Shown: in pieces, positions 35,302 through 47,970 of the stretch
Position numbering within the stretch: position 1 is the first letter of the stretch
Layout: each line of letters begins with the position of its first letter
DNA from: Coffea arabica
Lineage: Eukaryota > Streptophyta > Magnoliopsida > Gentianales > Rubiaceae
Direction: 5' to 3'
Assembly (NCBI RefSeq): GCF_036785885.1
Contig: NC_092323.1
Span: 4,318,501-4,382,500, forward strand
DNA length: 64,000 nucleotides
The notes under the pieces: generated by a model
What the model was told of the DNA's origin: nothing
The model's database searches: none
Seen by the model: the letters and a program-made list of their open reading frames with translations, nothing else
Made by a program: the position numbers and the translations under genes

Positions 35302-36202
35302 CAAACATATTCCACAGAGCGAAATGAAGTATAACTGATCCTTGTCCGATAACAAACCGGTGAAGTTAGTTCAGATATGATACCCTTTTTTTTTTTTGTT
35401 GCTTCTTCTTCTTCCTAATTTTTTTCAAAAGATTTTCTTGTTCAACTACGTAATATATTCCGAAGAATCAAAGCATCTTTGCTGTATTAATTCAAGTCCC
35501 TTTCGATTTTTTTGATGAAAAAAATCTGCTATAATTAAAATATCTGCTTTGCAGATCAACCAACTACTGCAGTGGTCAAGACTAATTCTTACAGCATATT
35601 CTATCAATCACTTTCTTTTGCGGTTCCGCCCCCAATACTTCGTTCTCAGAGTTTAAAGCATTGAACATGCAATCGTCCTATTCCCTGCCTGTATCTTTCG
35701 CACATCAATTTCTTCCCAAACGGAGCGCTTAAATCGATTAATCCATTCTGGTAAACCAAAGTTGTCACGCACTCACACAGTAGCGCAATTCCACTAGCTT
35801 CCAAATACGAGGATTTCAACCTTCCAAACACGTCGCGTTGCATTCAATTGTATGTTGACGCCTTCAAATGACAATAATATATTTCTACCTTAAATACCAA
35901 ATCTTGAGAGGGTTGGAGCCGAACAGAAACTGCGTTACCTTTTGGCTGTTGTTTTGCTTACTATAAAGCGTACACTACTTCATACCATGTCCTTATCTTA
36001 TTTTATTATGCACATGCCCTTGTTATATATGTGTGTGTGTGTGTGTTCCCCAGTAGAGTACTGTCCTAAATGAAAGTTTCCTCATCCTACCGAGACACAA
36101 ACATCAACATTAAGTACAAGGGGAGCTGTCTAGAATTCCCTTAGAACAATCTTAATTCGTGAAACCTCGGGATAATCGATCGGTTCTGTTCACTTTGTCT
36201 CT
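35302..36202. promoter_or_regulatory. Upstream region of the PLC X-domain gene
   Basis: It holds a T run (35391-35398), a (GT)n stretch at about 36031-36046 and a TATAAAG at 35962. The latter lies about 240 bp before the start codon and is a weak TATA candidate. Confidence 0.3.
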
Positions 36203-38397
36203 ATGGCGGTCTTTCGGAGAGTATTTGGTTTGATGGTATTTTCGGTGTTGATGATCGAGGTTGCCAACGCAGCTTGCTCCAATGGAACGTGCAAGGTGAT
36301 TGATTAGTCTTCTTTCTCTTCTGATTGATTCTCGTTAGTCAGAGGTGGGATTGAATGGGAGGTTGATGTATAAGTTACACTTGCTCCTGATGGATGATGT
36401 CCGAATTTGAATGCAGTTCCTCGATGAATGCTCGTCGGACGCAGATTGTGGAGCAGGACTTTATTGCTTTTCTTGTCTTGCAAAGTCTAGATGCGTTAGA
36501 TCAACTGCTACCGACCAATTCAACCTTGTGGTACTACTCTCTCTCTCTCCCCCCCCCCCCCTTCCTCTCTCTCTCTCTCAGACTAACACAATCTCGGATT
36601 TTTTTTTCAAATTTTCTTTTCCTTTTTGTTGAAGAGAGAATATTTTAATTCGGATAGAAAGTCATAAAAATGGCGAAATGCATGATCCGGTTTTGCAGAT
36701 TTTGTTGCTCGGTTGAAGATACGTAAAATGTATCTATAGGGGGACACTGAAGGGTTTCTTTTTGTGTGTGGTGTGTGTGTCTTGTATAATTGATCAATAG
36801 CAGCAAAATACATTATTACGTATTTTGTTTTGTAAATGTGCGACAAAATTTGAATGACAAACAAAACATTGGTATAAATGTCGTCGTCATATTATATTAC
36901 AGTAAATTGGTTTAAGACGTTCACAATTGAAGTTGTAATAATTAACCAAACTCGAATTCAATTACTAGTATATTATGAGTGCATGTCATTTGTCTCAATC
37001 GCAGAACAACTCATTACCATTCAACAAGTATGCTTTCTTGACAACCCATAACTCATTTGCTATTGAGGGAGAGCCATCTCACACTGGAGTTCCTCGAATC
37101 ACCTTCAACAATCAGGAAGACAACGTTACTCAGCAGTTAAACGCAAGTTATCTCTAGATCATTAATCTTTAATGTTTAGAACACCACTGTTTTGACTTTG
37201 GTAACTAAAAGTTGGGACGATTGCTCGCTTGCAGAATGGAGTTAGAGCGCTGATGCTGGATACGTATGATTTTGAAGGAGATGTTTGGTTGTGCCATTCT
37301 TTCAAAGGCCAATGCCATGACTATACCGCCTTTGTGAGTAACCCTACTAGCCACTATTTCTTCTCTTATTATTCTACCATATTCTTCTTTGCTTCTAATT
37401 TGTAACAATTGTACAGAGTTTGCTCTATATTCTTCACAGTATCTTAAAAGAGGTGCATTGTTTTACGTAACAGGAACCAGCCATAGGTACCCTGAGGGAG
37501 ATCGAAGCATTTTTATCTGCGAATCCATCCGAAATTGTGACCGTGATATTAGAGGACTACGTTCAGGCTCCTAGTGGATTGACCAAGGTGTTTACAGATG
37601 CAGGGCTAATGAAGTACTGGCTTCCGGTGTCCAAGATGCCCCAAAATGGTGCAGACTGGCCGCTTGTCAGCGATATGGTAGCTAACAACCAGAGATTACT
37701 GGTTTTCACTTCCGTTCGTTCCAAAGAGCAGAGCGAAGGCATTGCTTACCAGTGGAATTACATGGTTGAAAATCAGTGTAAGATTGATGCCTAATGGTAC
37801 CCTCTAGGCGCCTTATTAATTTCTTGATTTGTCACACAAGTAAATGATTGAAACGACGATGGTGTGGATGATGACACTTCTGTAGATGGGGATGACGGAA
37901 TGAAGGCAGGAGACTGTTTTAATCGGGCGGAATCATCTCCTCTAAATGACACCACTAAATCCTTGGTGCTGGCGAATTACTTCAGATCAGTGCCTGTAAA
38001 GCCATTAGCATGCGTGCAGAACTCTGGGAACCTAATCGACATGCTTCAAACGTGCCATGCTGCTTCTGCTAATAGATGGGCTAACTTCGTTGCTGTTGAT
38101 TATTACAAGGTAATCCAAATATGCTTCTTTTCTTTGGCCATCGAAGAAACAAAACTCAGTCCTAGTTTCCACTCTGTTGTCTGGTATGAATGAGAGCAGA
38201 GGAGCATGGGAGGAGGGACATTTCAAGCTGTGGACACTTGCAACGGGGAGCTACTTTGCGGATGCAATAACGTACATTCGTGTGTGGTGAGTCTTCATTT
38301 CTGATCCATTGGAGGATATTTTCTCTTCTCTTCCTCTTCCTCTTCCGATTAAGATTATGTTGTTGCTGGTGTTGAATCACGCTTGCAGGCTCCATAA
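36203..38397 (+). CDS. PI-PLC X domain-containing secreted protein (At5g67130 type)
   Basis: Eight exons: 36203-36295, 36417-36530, 37005-37142, 37235-37333, 37474-37777, 37886-38109, 38200-38286 and 38389-38397. They total 1068 nt, encoding 355 residues. A signal peptide (GLMVFSVLMIEVANA) is followed by a small cysteine-rich region (CSNGTCKFLDECSSDADCG). The PLC-like X domain then carries histidines at H84 (LTTHNS) and H136 (WLCHSF). These plant proteins resemble bacterial PI-PLCs but lack the Y and C2 domains of animal enzymes; their substrate is unproven. Intron 3 starts with GC (AAAC then GCAAGT), a GC-AG intron; reading through it would break the frame. Homologues have a longer, often GPI-type tail, whereas this one ends HSCVAP. 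The last tiny exon is the least certain part. Confidence 0.88.
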
Positions 38398-38939
38398 TGA
38401 CAAGAAATATTGCCTGAAATTCATGGAAAGAACTTGTATTTTAATCCAAACGGAATTGACAAGCATAATTTACTTGTGCAGCCGGGATCTACATCATGTG
38501 CTTCTTTATCAAGATGATCCCTAGTGCTACCCTACCTGACTCGGACTCGAAGCTATTGTCTTGCTTGGCTGCAAATTTCGCCAACACTCCCCTGTAGTAA
38601 GCGAAAAAAATTGTACCAAATCGAGGAATTGATAAAATCACGATCTCGTATTTCCCTAGACTGTGGCTTCGGCTTCAAATGGTTTGAATGGAAATTCAAC
38701 GGGTTTTGTTTTTTTCCATTAAAAGAAAGAAAGTCAAAGCGACTCCATGTAAATGCATTTAGACCCGTGTTAATCTTCCATTCGGTAGCTTAGAGTGAAA
38801 AATAAAATAAAATTAAGTCATGCTAAAATCCTATTGCATCAAATATTACTAAAGATCACCTTTCATTTTGTGCAACAGGGCTTGTGCGATTTCTCCCCTC
38901 AAGCCAAGACGATGTAGTTACTACTTTAGAGAAAGTTAT
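38398..38939. other. Intergenic DNA downstream of the PLC gene
   Basis: Holds the 3' UTR of the PLC gene. No other feature seen. Confidence 0.4.
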
Positions 38940-38941
38940 TG

Positions 38942-39140
38942 CTCCGTTCGGATTGGCCATTTTTGCAAAAAATAAGTTTTTTAAATACAATGTTATTGTA
39001 ATAGACAATAACTCAAAAAACATCTCATCCATATAATATATCAAATATTTCAAAAAAATTTTATAATAAAATTTTTTCATATACACTGCTACAGTAAAAT
39101 TTTTCAAAAATATCCCTAAAAACAGCTAATCCAAATGGAG
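38942..39140. mobile_element. hAT-like MITE
   Basis: The ends read CTCCGTTCGGATTGGC and GCTAATCCAAATGGAG, imperfect inverted repeats of the common GTTTGGAT MITE type, about 199 bp apart around AT-rich sequence. Target duplication is unclear. Confidence 0.6.
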
Positions 39141-42100
39141 TGTTTAAAACACGATGAAAAGAAAATGAGAATGTAGAAGAGTTAGTCTGAGAAACTTGTA
39201 ATTAGATTTCAAGGGGATAACTATCTGCTGATTGTGGCGAGTTGTTTTTTTGGAATAGATTGCGATCAATTTGTCGTATAATTAAGGGTAGATTAGAAAT
39301 TTCAAAAAATGACAACGCGTGTTTATATCACATGCATGTAGGACAAAGGAAAACGTGGGAGACTGGGAGGCCCAATACCTTCTGTGCTATGGTCCATCAT
39401 GCAGGATCTTCTGGGCCGTGCTACTTCAGTCTTCAACGATCCTTTGTTGGACAGTTCTTCAGCCCACGTAAACGTATGGAAACGAAGCAGCCCAAAAAAC
39501 CAGCTTCAATGTAAAAATGGCCCGTTAAGAAATGGTGACCGTCCCAAAACCCAGCCATTCTTAAAATACTCGGCACCTTGAAATTTGTGAAATCCAACAA
39601 TTACGTAATATTTGTCTGCAAAGAAGTGTATGAAAAAGTAAGGGAAACTAGTTTTTTTTTTCCTTTAAATCATGCGATGATTGGTTCGAATCAAAATTGA
39701 AAAACTTTCTTGAACTTTCCTTAGTTTCATGTCTTGCAAAATTTGCAAGATTTTGAAGGAAAATAATTAGTTAGACATAAAAAATTTAATAACTGCTACG
39801 AACTCCTCATTTTCTCGATAACAAATGCGTATGGGAATATAATATTTATTTTCTTGTACCTTTACTTTCTTGCAGTTTACTCTCCCACACAGCCTTCTTT
39901 CTATTCAAACGAAGCCTTAGAAGTTATATAATTTCAAGTCTGACCTTATCTTCTTTGTCTTTCTTTTTTTAATAAATAAATTCCAATTCTAGCCTTGGTT
40001 AAGTAATAGTTTTAGATTTTCATTCATTTATGTCCCTTTTTTTTTTATTTAATAAAACAGTCACCAATGGTCTTTTGATTACTATACGCATCCTTTATAT
40101 ATATATTTCTTTTCTGAAAGATAGTGCAAGTATACTGACACGACAGTCCATTGCCAGCGTTACAGTAGTTGAGTTTTGTTAACGTTAACAACACATTAAT
40201 TAAGCACTAATTCGGAGGGTCAAAATGCTCGAAATATTAGTCAAAGTCACCTACACTAAAGAAACAAAGAGAATGGATGAAGAAGAAGAAGAATCCGAAG
40301 AAAAGGGATTACATCTCCGCTACAACAATAAATCTTTCACACTACCCTCTTTGATTATCCTGGTCTAGAGCATGTGATTAGGTAGATTATGATGCATCCA
40401 ACACATGCTAGCCAAGAAAGGGTTTCAACAAATTAAATCGCTTGCTAATTATTTAATTCTAATGGGCTATTACCGGCATTATCTAGTGGGGGGGATATCA
40501 GATCTACATGATTAACCTAATACTACTGCATTAACGTGCTTCGATGTTGCTCTTTTGCATGATTAATGGGCTTCATGTTATGTTATTGGTGGATGCGAGA
40601 TTTCGATCGAGGACAGAGTCTTTTTTGTCACTCTCTCGTGTATTTTACGAGGAGATTTAATACGAGCAAACCTGTATGGCTTCAATATGGTCCTATTTTC
40701 TTCCCGTCGTTGACTACCATGGCATCATCGATCTCCTAAATTTCTGCCCCCAATGCAGCCCCATTCAAAGAATGTCTCGAGCCAGGGAATCTTTTAATCA
40801 CCGCTTTATTATTGCTGCTTGCCTATACATTTTATTTGCATTTTGAAATTCAACGAATATGCTCCTTTCGAGGCAAATTGTGCTCCTTCCTAAGTTTCTT
40901 GATACAAATGGGTAGTACCTTAACTTTTGCTAAGGGATTGGGAACTGCAAGTGTTTTGTTTGTAATCCCAACAACAATTAGCCAGCCAGCCGGCTATAGG
41001 ACATCGAGTCGTGACCAAATCACACGGGAAGGAGGAGGCGTCAAAACTACTAGAATATACTATATTGAAGACAGGAAATTACAATCTAACAACTAGTCAA
41101 TCGATCCAATCTAAGATATTTTCATTTGGGGTTGTAACAATCATATAATCAATGGATGATGTTAATACTTCGATCCGTAGAAAATGGGTGAGCTCATAAG
41201 ATGTGAGATATGATGGTGATGCGAGTTGCAGAAGTAGAAAATTTACGTGCAAAAGGCGTATGCTGAGTGCGAGAGGTCATTTTATCTCGAAACTGAGAGT
41301 TAAAAAAGGGGTATAGCAAAAGTCCGCATCATCAATTGAAAGCAATAAAATCCTTCGAATTCTTTGTTTGCAAATGATAAGAACGCCCTTTTAATACTTA
41401 GGTCCCCCACTTTCTTGGGCACCATAAAACTGTGTCAGCATGAGTCTGAAAGATAAAAAAGGCTAATAAATGTGCATGCATGCGGTTGATGAGGTAGATC
41501 AGTTCTATAGCTCATGGTCCTGTATACTCCCAAAATTGACTTCCATCTCAAGAGTTCAACACACAAACATAACAACCATCTTGACTCCCAAGTCATTATA
41601 GTATTCTCTCTGTTTTGCTTGAGAGATGTAAAGCACACGTATATAGTAAGTAGCAGTATTTTCTCTTTAATTTGTTCTGACGGACGAAGAAAAGAAATAG
41701 ACTGATCTCAGTACTATCTCTACAATTAATGGGTAGACAATAATTGCTTGCTCCATTTGTTCGTCCTCAATTAAGCAAGGTTCTCACGAGGTAGATGAAA
41801 GGGGGAAACAAATAAATAGATAGGCCCAAGCTCTTTTTATGGGGTGCAGGAAACGCAAGGACAGGGTAGGCTTGTTGGTTTGAAAAGAGTGAGGTATGGA
41901 TAGAAAGGGTCAATTTGTTGATGATTATGGTACCGAGGACGATTACGATAATCCCACGAGGGGGTAACATGCAGTTTGAAAATTTCGCACATCTTTTATG
42001 TGTAGACTGTAGAGACTAGAAGGGGGGGTCTGGAGAATCTGAGTAATCTGACTGAACATAAGAGACCAACAGAATGAGAAGACCCACACAAGGAAGGTGG

Positions 42101-43049
42101 TGGTGGGGATGGGGGGGGGGGGACTGGGCAGCTGGGCACACCTATGGTTGGGCAAAATTTCCATTTTTCCCATTGTGGCCAAGCAGTCACCGGATCACAT
42201 GGTGCCGGTATCCCCTTTTCAACGTAAGGATGCAAAATGTGCGCTGCTCGAGAGTTCAGTTTCCATCAAAAGGTAGAAACATGGAAGAAGAGAGACACAG
42301 GACCAAAGATCAAATCATCAAAGAGAGGTAGTGCTAGTAGCTTAGTTAATAATACTTGGTAGTTAGCAAGATTTGGACTTTGGACTTTGGAGGGGTTCAC
42401 TACGCTACGGACTCACTGGTCTGCATGCAGTCACCGATCGCCATATTTATCATTATTATGCTATGTGTAGTACTAGTAATTATTACAGATCTTTACTTAG
42501 AAGAAAACAAACACAAAGGTAAGCGAAAGAAACAGCAGCAAAGACAAGCACTTAAAAGCATCAAACAAAGTGAAATGGGGACCCTTTTACACATGGGGTG
42601 GGGTGCCTTGAACCCAAAAAAAAAACTTTGCAAGAAAATTTGGGGCATCCAGTGATCAATGGAGCCAACCAAAAGCTAAGATTCTTTTGCAATATGTTGG
42701 TTGGAAGCGCACCCATATTACACCGTACATACGTTCCTAGCTAGTACTAGTACTACTACTCACAACTTTTCCAAGAAAATCCAATAGTAACGTGTGCGTT
42801 TGTATCCCTTCATCATGCAAATTTTATACTACTATACTACATATTAGCTGGTACCAATCTTTTCTTGTATCCTCACTCGACCACCCAGTTATGGCTGTCT
42901 TCCTTTGAAGGAGAGAATAAACGCATTTCAAGTCTGCATTCCATTATCATTTGCAGAAAGGATGCATTCATACATCATTTCAAGAGGAAGAAGAAAGCGA
43001 AATTAATTTGAATGTTTTCGAGACCTCGAGTGACTGTGAAACTTTTTGA
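39141..43049. other. Long intergenic stretch without a recognised gene
   Basis: AT-rich with scattered purine tracts and a G-rich run at 42092-42122. Short open frames occur (for example 40812-41096 and 42356-42655), but none has a family motif, splice context or conserved look. Confidence 0.4.
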
Positions 43050-43258
43050 TGACCAGAGCTCCTCGTAGCGGCCGCGTGGTGCCCCTCCGGGTTTGCGTGG
43101 CCGGTGCCAGGGTTGCCTAGTTAGGTCCTAATACCGTGTGATCGGGTTCGACCCCTTCTACCGTCTTATATATTTTTGGGAGCGGGATGCACAAGAATAG
43201 GGAGATTAGTCTGGTCGAAGGTTGGGACACTCCCTGTGTTGACAAAAAATATATATAT
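43050..43258 (+). mobile_element. Probable tRNA-derived SINE
   Basis: GC-rich for its surroundings. TTGCCTAGTTAGG (43114-43126) resembles a pol III A box, and ATCGGGTTCGACCCC (43141-43155) resembles a B box about 30 bp later. The element ends in ACAAAAAATATATATAT. No convincing target duplication was found. Confidence 0.55.
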
Positions 43259-44318
43259 ATGACAGCTTGTAATTTGAATCCAGAAAACACTTTGCTAGTT
43301 AGTCTTAGCTAGAAACCATTAAGCTATAAACTGACAGTCTAACAGAATTCACGACTTCACTCTTAAAAGTTTCAAAAGAAACCATAGAAAATTTTCCTTA
43401 ATTAGCATCCGTACCCGTGCTATTTCAACCTCCAAAATAAAGAGTTAAATTTGAAGCAAAAGAAAAACTCCCATACCTTGCAATTTAGTTTTACACCTTT
43501 ACAATGTACTTACATTTGTATCTTCAAAGTAAAAGAACCAAGTTTTATTTTTTGTGATATGAATTTGGATAAATGGTATTAACTTTTCTTCTGAAAAAAA
43601 TTTATAGTTGATTCTGTATTCATCCTCTAAGTTGAGGGAGCAAAAGACAAAAAAAAAAAAAAACCCCATAACCTTCAATTTGGTTTAATATTTTTAGAAT
43701 ATAATTAATTTTACCCCCATAATATGATAAGTATAAAAATCAAGAATTGACCACAAAGATTACAAATATTGGCATCTAAAAATACAAATGGAAAACTAAT
43801 AATATCTTAAAATACCCCTAACAATCATACGAAAATAATAAAAGTACAGAAAATAATTAATAATACTCAAGATTATTCTTAGTGGTTGGCTTCAATTTAG
43901 ATCAAATATATATAAAATTTGATTAGATATAGTTTATGGTTAAATGCTTTATAACTTTTCTTAAACTATATTGTTATTTATCTTTTATTTTTGGTAGGAC
44001 GGGTATTGTTTTTATTATTTTTTTTTATAAAAATAAAATAAATTTTAAAAAAATTTACTTTGGAAGGGCCTTCTTTCGAGAAACGAAAAGACAGACAGTA
44101 GGACGTTGGTTTTAGGTTATGGGATAGTACCGCTAGATTGAGCCGCTGCCAAAAGTTAAGAAGTACTGAACAAGCAGGATGGAAGTTAGAGGTACTTAAT
44201 TTGTGCAGTCGAATTCCTTTATGGTTCTGACGTATTTAATAACAAGCATTTAGTAATTTGCAGTAGAAATAATTAGCAATAAGTCCCATTGTGGGGGTAG
44301 TTGCCCCCCTCGCCTAAT
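43259..44318. other. AT-rich intergenic region
   Basis: Very AT-rich (especially 43630-44060). No gene, RNA or clear mobile element seen. Confidence 0.4.
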
Positions 44319-44655
44319 TACGATTAGGAAAAGGAAAGAGGCATCAACTCTCTCTTTCTCTCTCTCTCTAAAATAAGAGGAATTGAATTCAATTTTTACT
44401 TATAACTTCTCCCACTTTATTATCCAACCCTTCTCCAAAAGGGCATCAACATTCAACACACACTCTCTCTTTAAAAAAAAAAAAAAAAAAAAAAATTCTG
44501 CTCCGGTCGATGAACTCCGATTAGGAAATGGAAAGGGGCATCAACACTCTCTCTCTATCTTTTTAAATAAGATAATTTAAATCCAAAATCTCTTATTTAT
44601 AATTTTTTTTACTTATCATCCAATTGAACCCCATCCTAAAAGGGGCATCAACTTG
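44319..44655. repeat. Imperfect tandem repeat of about 190 bp
   Basis: The block CGATTAGGAAAAGGAAAGAG...CATCAACTCTCTC...ATCCAACCCTTC is repeated as CGATTAGGAAATGGAAAGGG...CATCAACACTCTC...ATCCAATTGAACC. An A run (44475-44495) lies between the copies. Confidence 0.6.
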
Positions 44656-44972
44656 TCAAACCTCAAGGGCGATTGCTTATAATTTCTTTCCTTTTTTTTT
44701 TAACTCTGGGTTAAACAAATAACAATGCAAGATGTACCAGTCAAAGGATTTTTTTTTTTCCCCAGCGACAACAAGTGTACACATAGCAATTGATAACATA
44801 ATTTCTCATGTGGAGCGATCAGTTGAATTACCCCATTTTCAGAAATGTGAAGCTTAGGAAAAGCCTCAGGCTAAAAGAAACTGGTGGTGCGATGAAAGAA
44901 TGCGAGAAATGGTAAAGTAGAAAGTGGGCAGGAGTGGCCAGTTAAGAGAAGTTAATACCGTTTTAAAGAATA

Positions 44973-45312
44973 CTCCCTCCCTCATTTTATAACTGACGTT
45001 TAAGATTTTGCACACCAATTAAGAAAAATTTTTCATTGTTTAAATCTATACACTACTTTTCTTTTGTACCCTCATTAATTGTCCAATTCACCCATGTTTT
45101 CTCTCACTAGAATACTAAATGGTGCTGTTTTACTAGGCCAAAAGCAATGCAAACTAACTAGGAGTAGTAATTAAGAACCCTATATTGGAAAAGAGAGATA
45201 AAAGGGTAAAATTATAAAAAAATAATTAATGCTGCATGGGGATAGTAAAACGACAGATAAAAGTACTTAAGAGCAAATTTCTTAAACGTCAGTTATAAAA
45301 AAAGGGAGGGAG
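44973..45312. mobile_element. Stowaway-like MITE
   Basis: Inverted repeats CTCCCTCCCTCATTTTATAA and, at the right end, TTATAAAAAAAGGGAGGGAG continue inward with AACTGACGTTTAAG and its complement. TA duplications lie at 44971-44972 and 45313-45314. About 340 bp, non-coding. Confidence 0.85.
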
Positions 45313-45314
45313 TA

Positions 45315-46639
45315 AAAAAGAGGCAGTTGAAAGGAAGTGGGGGGAATTTAAAGCAGAGAGTAAATGGGGTGGGCAGAAATTAAGGGTGGGTGTATCCTGT
45401 TCCTGTATGGTGAACACTAAACACTAGCAACGCAGACAGGGGAGCTCAGGCCTCTCAGCTAGCAAGGAATAGGCTGCAGAAGCCAGCAGCACCAGCAGCA
45501 ATGGCAATGGGACTATGCAATTCGCTCTGGAGAGAGAGAGACACTCTGGATATTGGACCATCATCATCGTCCCATTCCCCCAGGGTGACAGCGACGCTTT
45601 GCTAAATGCCCTCATCTACCTTCTTGGAAAACAAGGAAAAAAAAAAAAACAGATCATCATCTTTCATTCTTTCTTGTTGATTTGGGGTTACAGGTTTGAT
45701 GGATTAGTTATTAATTTCGACTTTAAAGAACCAGAAAGCAGTGTAGATAATTGTAAGTCAGGAAACAGGACCCCTCAGGTTTTTGACTGTGTGGACTCCC
45801 TGGAGTTGGAACTTGGAATGCCAAAGAAACAGGACAGAAGGAAAATATCCCCCCAACACACACACACAACACTAGAAAATGGGGGAAAATAGGAAAAAAA
45901 AAATTTTAAAAAAAAGGGGGAAGACAAATCATTAGTTTAGCTAATTAATTAATGAGTGCAGTGCAGTGCAGTGCAGTAGTACAGAGAGACAAGGACAAAA
46001 GTGAATGAATTGAGTGAATAAAACGACCGCACGAGGGCTGAATCGCCCCACACGTGCACTCAATCATCTCGTCACGGTCCAAGTCCCCAACAACCCCGTC
46101 TCCATCCCTCCTCCCGGGATAAGACCTCACTAAACAAAACAACAAAATTAAAATCACACCCCATCTTTCATGTCATCTATACTATACTGTACTGTACTAA
46201 CACAGTCATGGTAATTAATAGTAGATTTGCATACTTGAAATCTAAGCCACACCTGTGTTTGTGTTTGTGTTTGTGTTTGTGTTTGTTTTACGGGTATGAT
46301 ATCCGTTTCCACACAAGCAGTCCTGATTTTAGAGGCCTTCTCTGATTGGGGATAAAAGTTTGGCATATCCGACAGCGCCATGTATCCTTTGGCAAATCAT
46401 TTCAGATTGAGATGGTTTCTGAAAACTTGATTATCATAGCCAATTAAGCTGCGTTACTTGAGGATCCGTCCGTGATATGAGATCATTCCATACAAGATGA
46501 CAAATTAATCGACAAGGTCAGATCTACACGTCTAACATGAATTCATTCAATCATCATGTCAGACAGCTACAACAGCTACGTACAAACCTATGTAGATACA
46601 TATGTACGTGCATACATACATTTACATTTAGAGACGTCC
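45315..46639. other. Intergenic region, no recognised gene
   Basis: It contains a (GTTTGT)n stretch near 46255-46286 and GCAGT repeats near 45958-45978. A 125-residue frame at 45515-45892 has no family features. A non-coding transcript cannot be excluded. Confidence 0.35.
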
Positions 46640-46930
46640 CATTGAATATCTCTGGAAACAAATGTTTTGAAAATCGAATCGGATCGGCCGGTTTCATGCC
46701 TTTAGTCTGGTTTAATTAAAAAATTAAAGAATTAATTGAATCGATCAAGAACTGATTGAACCGATAAAAATCGAGAGGTTCAATCAATTTTTATTTTTTA
46801 AAATAAATATTTTAGTTTCATTAAAATTTTTAATACTAAAATAAATAAAAAATTATTAAATCTTTGAATCGAGATCGAACTTAATCAGAAGATTTTTCGA
46901 TTCACTGTCCGGTCCGAGTTTAATAACATT
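46640..46930. repeat. Probable MITE or decayed TIR repeat
   Basis: The left end GTTTTGAAAATCGAATCGG and the right end CCGGTCCGAGTTTAATAACA are imperfect inverted repeats of the GTTTTGAAACTCGGACCGG type often seen in plant MITEs. The interior is AT-rich with TCGATT/AATCGA words. Confidence 0.45.
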
Positions 46931-47819
46931 ATTGCTGGAAACACACAAGAAGGCCCTCAAAAAGATAAGTGCTGTAGCGGTGGATAGATATTACACGACC
47001 AGAGTAGGGAGCGGTACGTGCGTGCAGAATTGTGTTGTGAAACCACGCACACGTACAGAACAATAAACGTTTAATTGATACGCGCGCTCGCCTCTCGTAC
47101 ATATCATAAACAGGAACTTTTATGAGAAGGACGCGTTCCTAATTGTGGTAAAAGGGGAGAGAGGGCATGGAGGCTGAGAAACTGAGAAGGAGGGCAGTTC
47201 CCCCCCGCGCACAAGAAAAAGAAAAAATGAAAAAAGGCAGTAGCGGACGAAATGGAAAAACTGAAAAGCACATGAAAACAAAAGAGAGGCCCTCGTGCGT
47301 GCGTGCGGGCAGGTCTGGCTGGGGCCTCCCTTCTCTGCCCTGTGTGGGTTTTCAATGTACATCACTCATTTAATGAAGCAGAAGCCGAAGAAGAAAAGGA
47401 GTAGGAAACAAAGAAGGAAGAAAAATAGTAGTAGGGCTTTCAATTTCTGGATTCATCCATCATTCAACTCCTTCGTTTACTTCCTTCTTCTTTAATGCGT
47501 GCGTGCGTGCGTGCGTGCGTGTGGGTGGACATTCCTCCCTTCTAAGTTCTATCTACTATCCGGTTCAAAGACCAGCCAGCCCCAGCCCCAGCTCTCTCTC
47601 TCTATCTCTCAAACATTATTGTTGGTAATATGCGTAACCTTTTTGCAGCCTATTAATTGTATCCATCCTTTCTTTCTGCAGTTGGTGCACTTAATAAAGG
47701 ATTTTATTTCTCCCTTTGGTGTCCATCCCTCACGCAGCCCTATCTCCTTCGCCTTCTTCTTTCGATGCCCAACCCATCTACGAAGAGGAAAAAATACGCA
47801 CGTAAAATGTTTAATTAAA

Positions 47820-47970
47820 GAGTAAATTTTATATACACTGATAGTATATACATAATACTATCATTGTTGGATTCATGACATATATGTAAAAGTTAAATTT
47901 TAAATAATTATCAATCATCCGACGCTGATCGTTTACACACTGTCTGCCAGTGTATATAAGATTAATTCTT
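47820..47970. repeat. AT-rich dispersed repeat (TATACACTGTCA type)
   Basis: ATTTTATATACACTGATAGT near the left end and CTGCCAGTGTATATAAGATT near the right end form imperfect inverted repeats. Related to 12740-12915 and 31261-31530. Possibly a MITE. Confidence 0.5.

Noticed and set aside
35646-35843. 65-residue minus-strand open frame with fairly even codon use
   Set aside because: Slightly gene-like, but no start context, domain or adjoining exons could be found; it lies in the PLC promoter region.
42356-42655. 99-residue frame with one hydrophobic segment
   Set aside because: A single membrane-like stretch followed by lysine/glutamine-rich sequence is common by chance in AT-rich DNA; nothing else supports it.
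45515-45892. 125-residue plus-strand open frame
   Set aside because: Low-complexity lysine and repeat-derived segments, no family motif, no splice or promoter support.
40500-47500. Candidate microRNA precursor in the gene-poor region
   Set aside because: Scanning by eye for common conserved plant microRNA sequences (such as miR156, 159, 164, 166, 169, 172, 390, 396) found none with a convincing hairpin partner.
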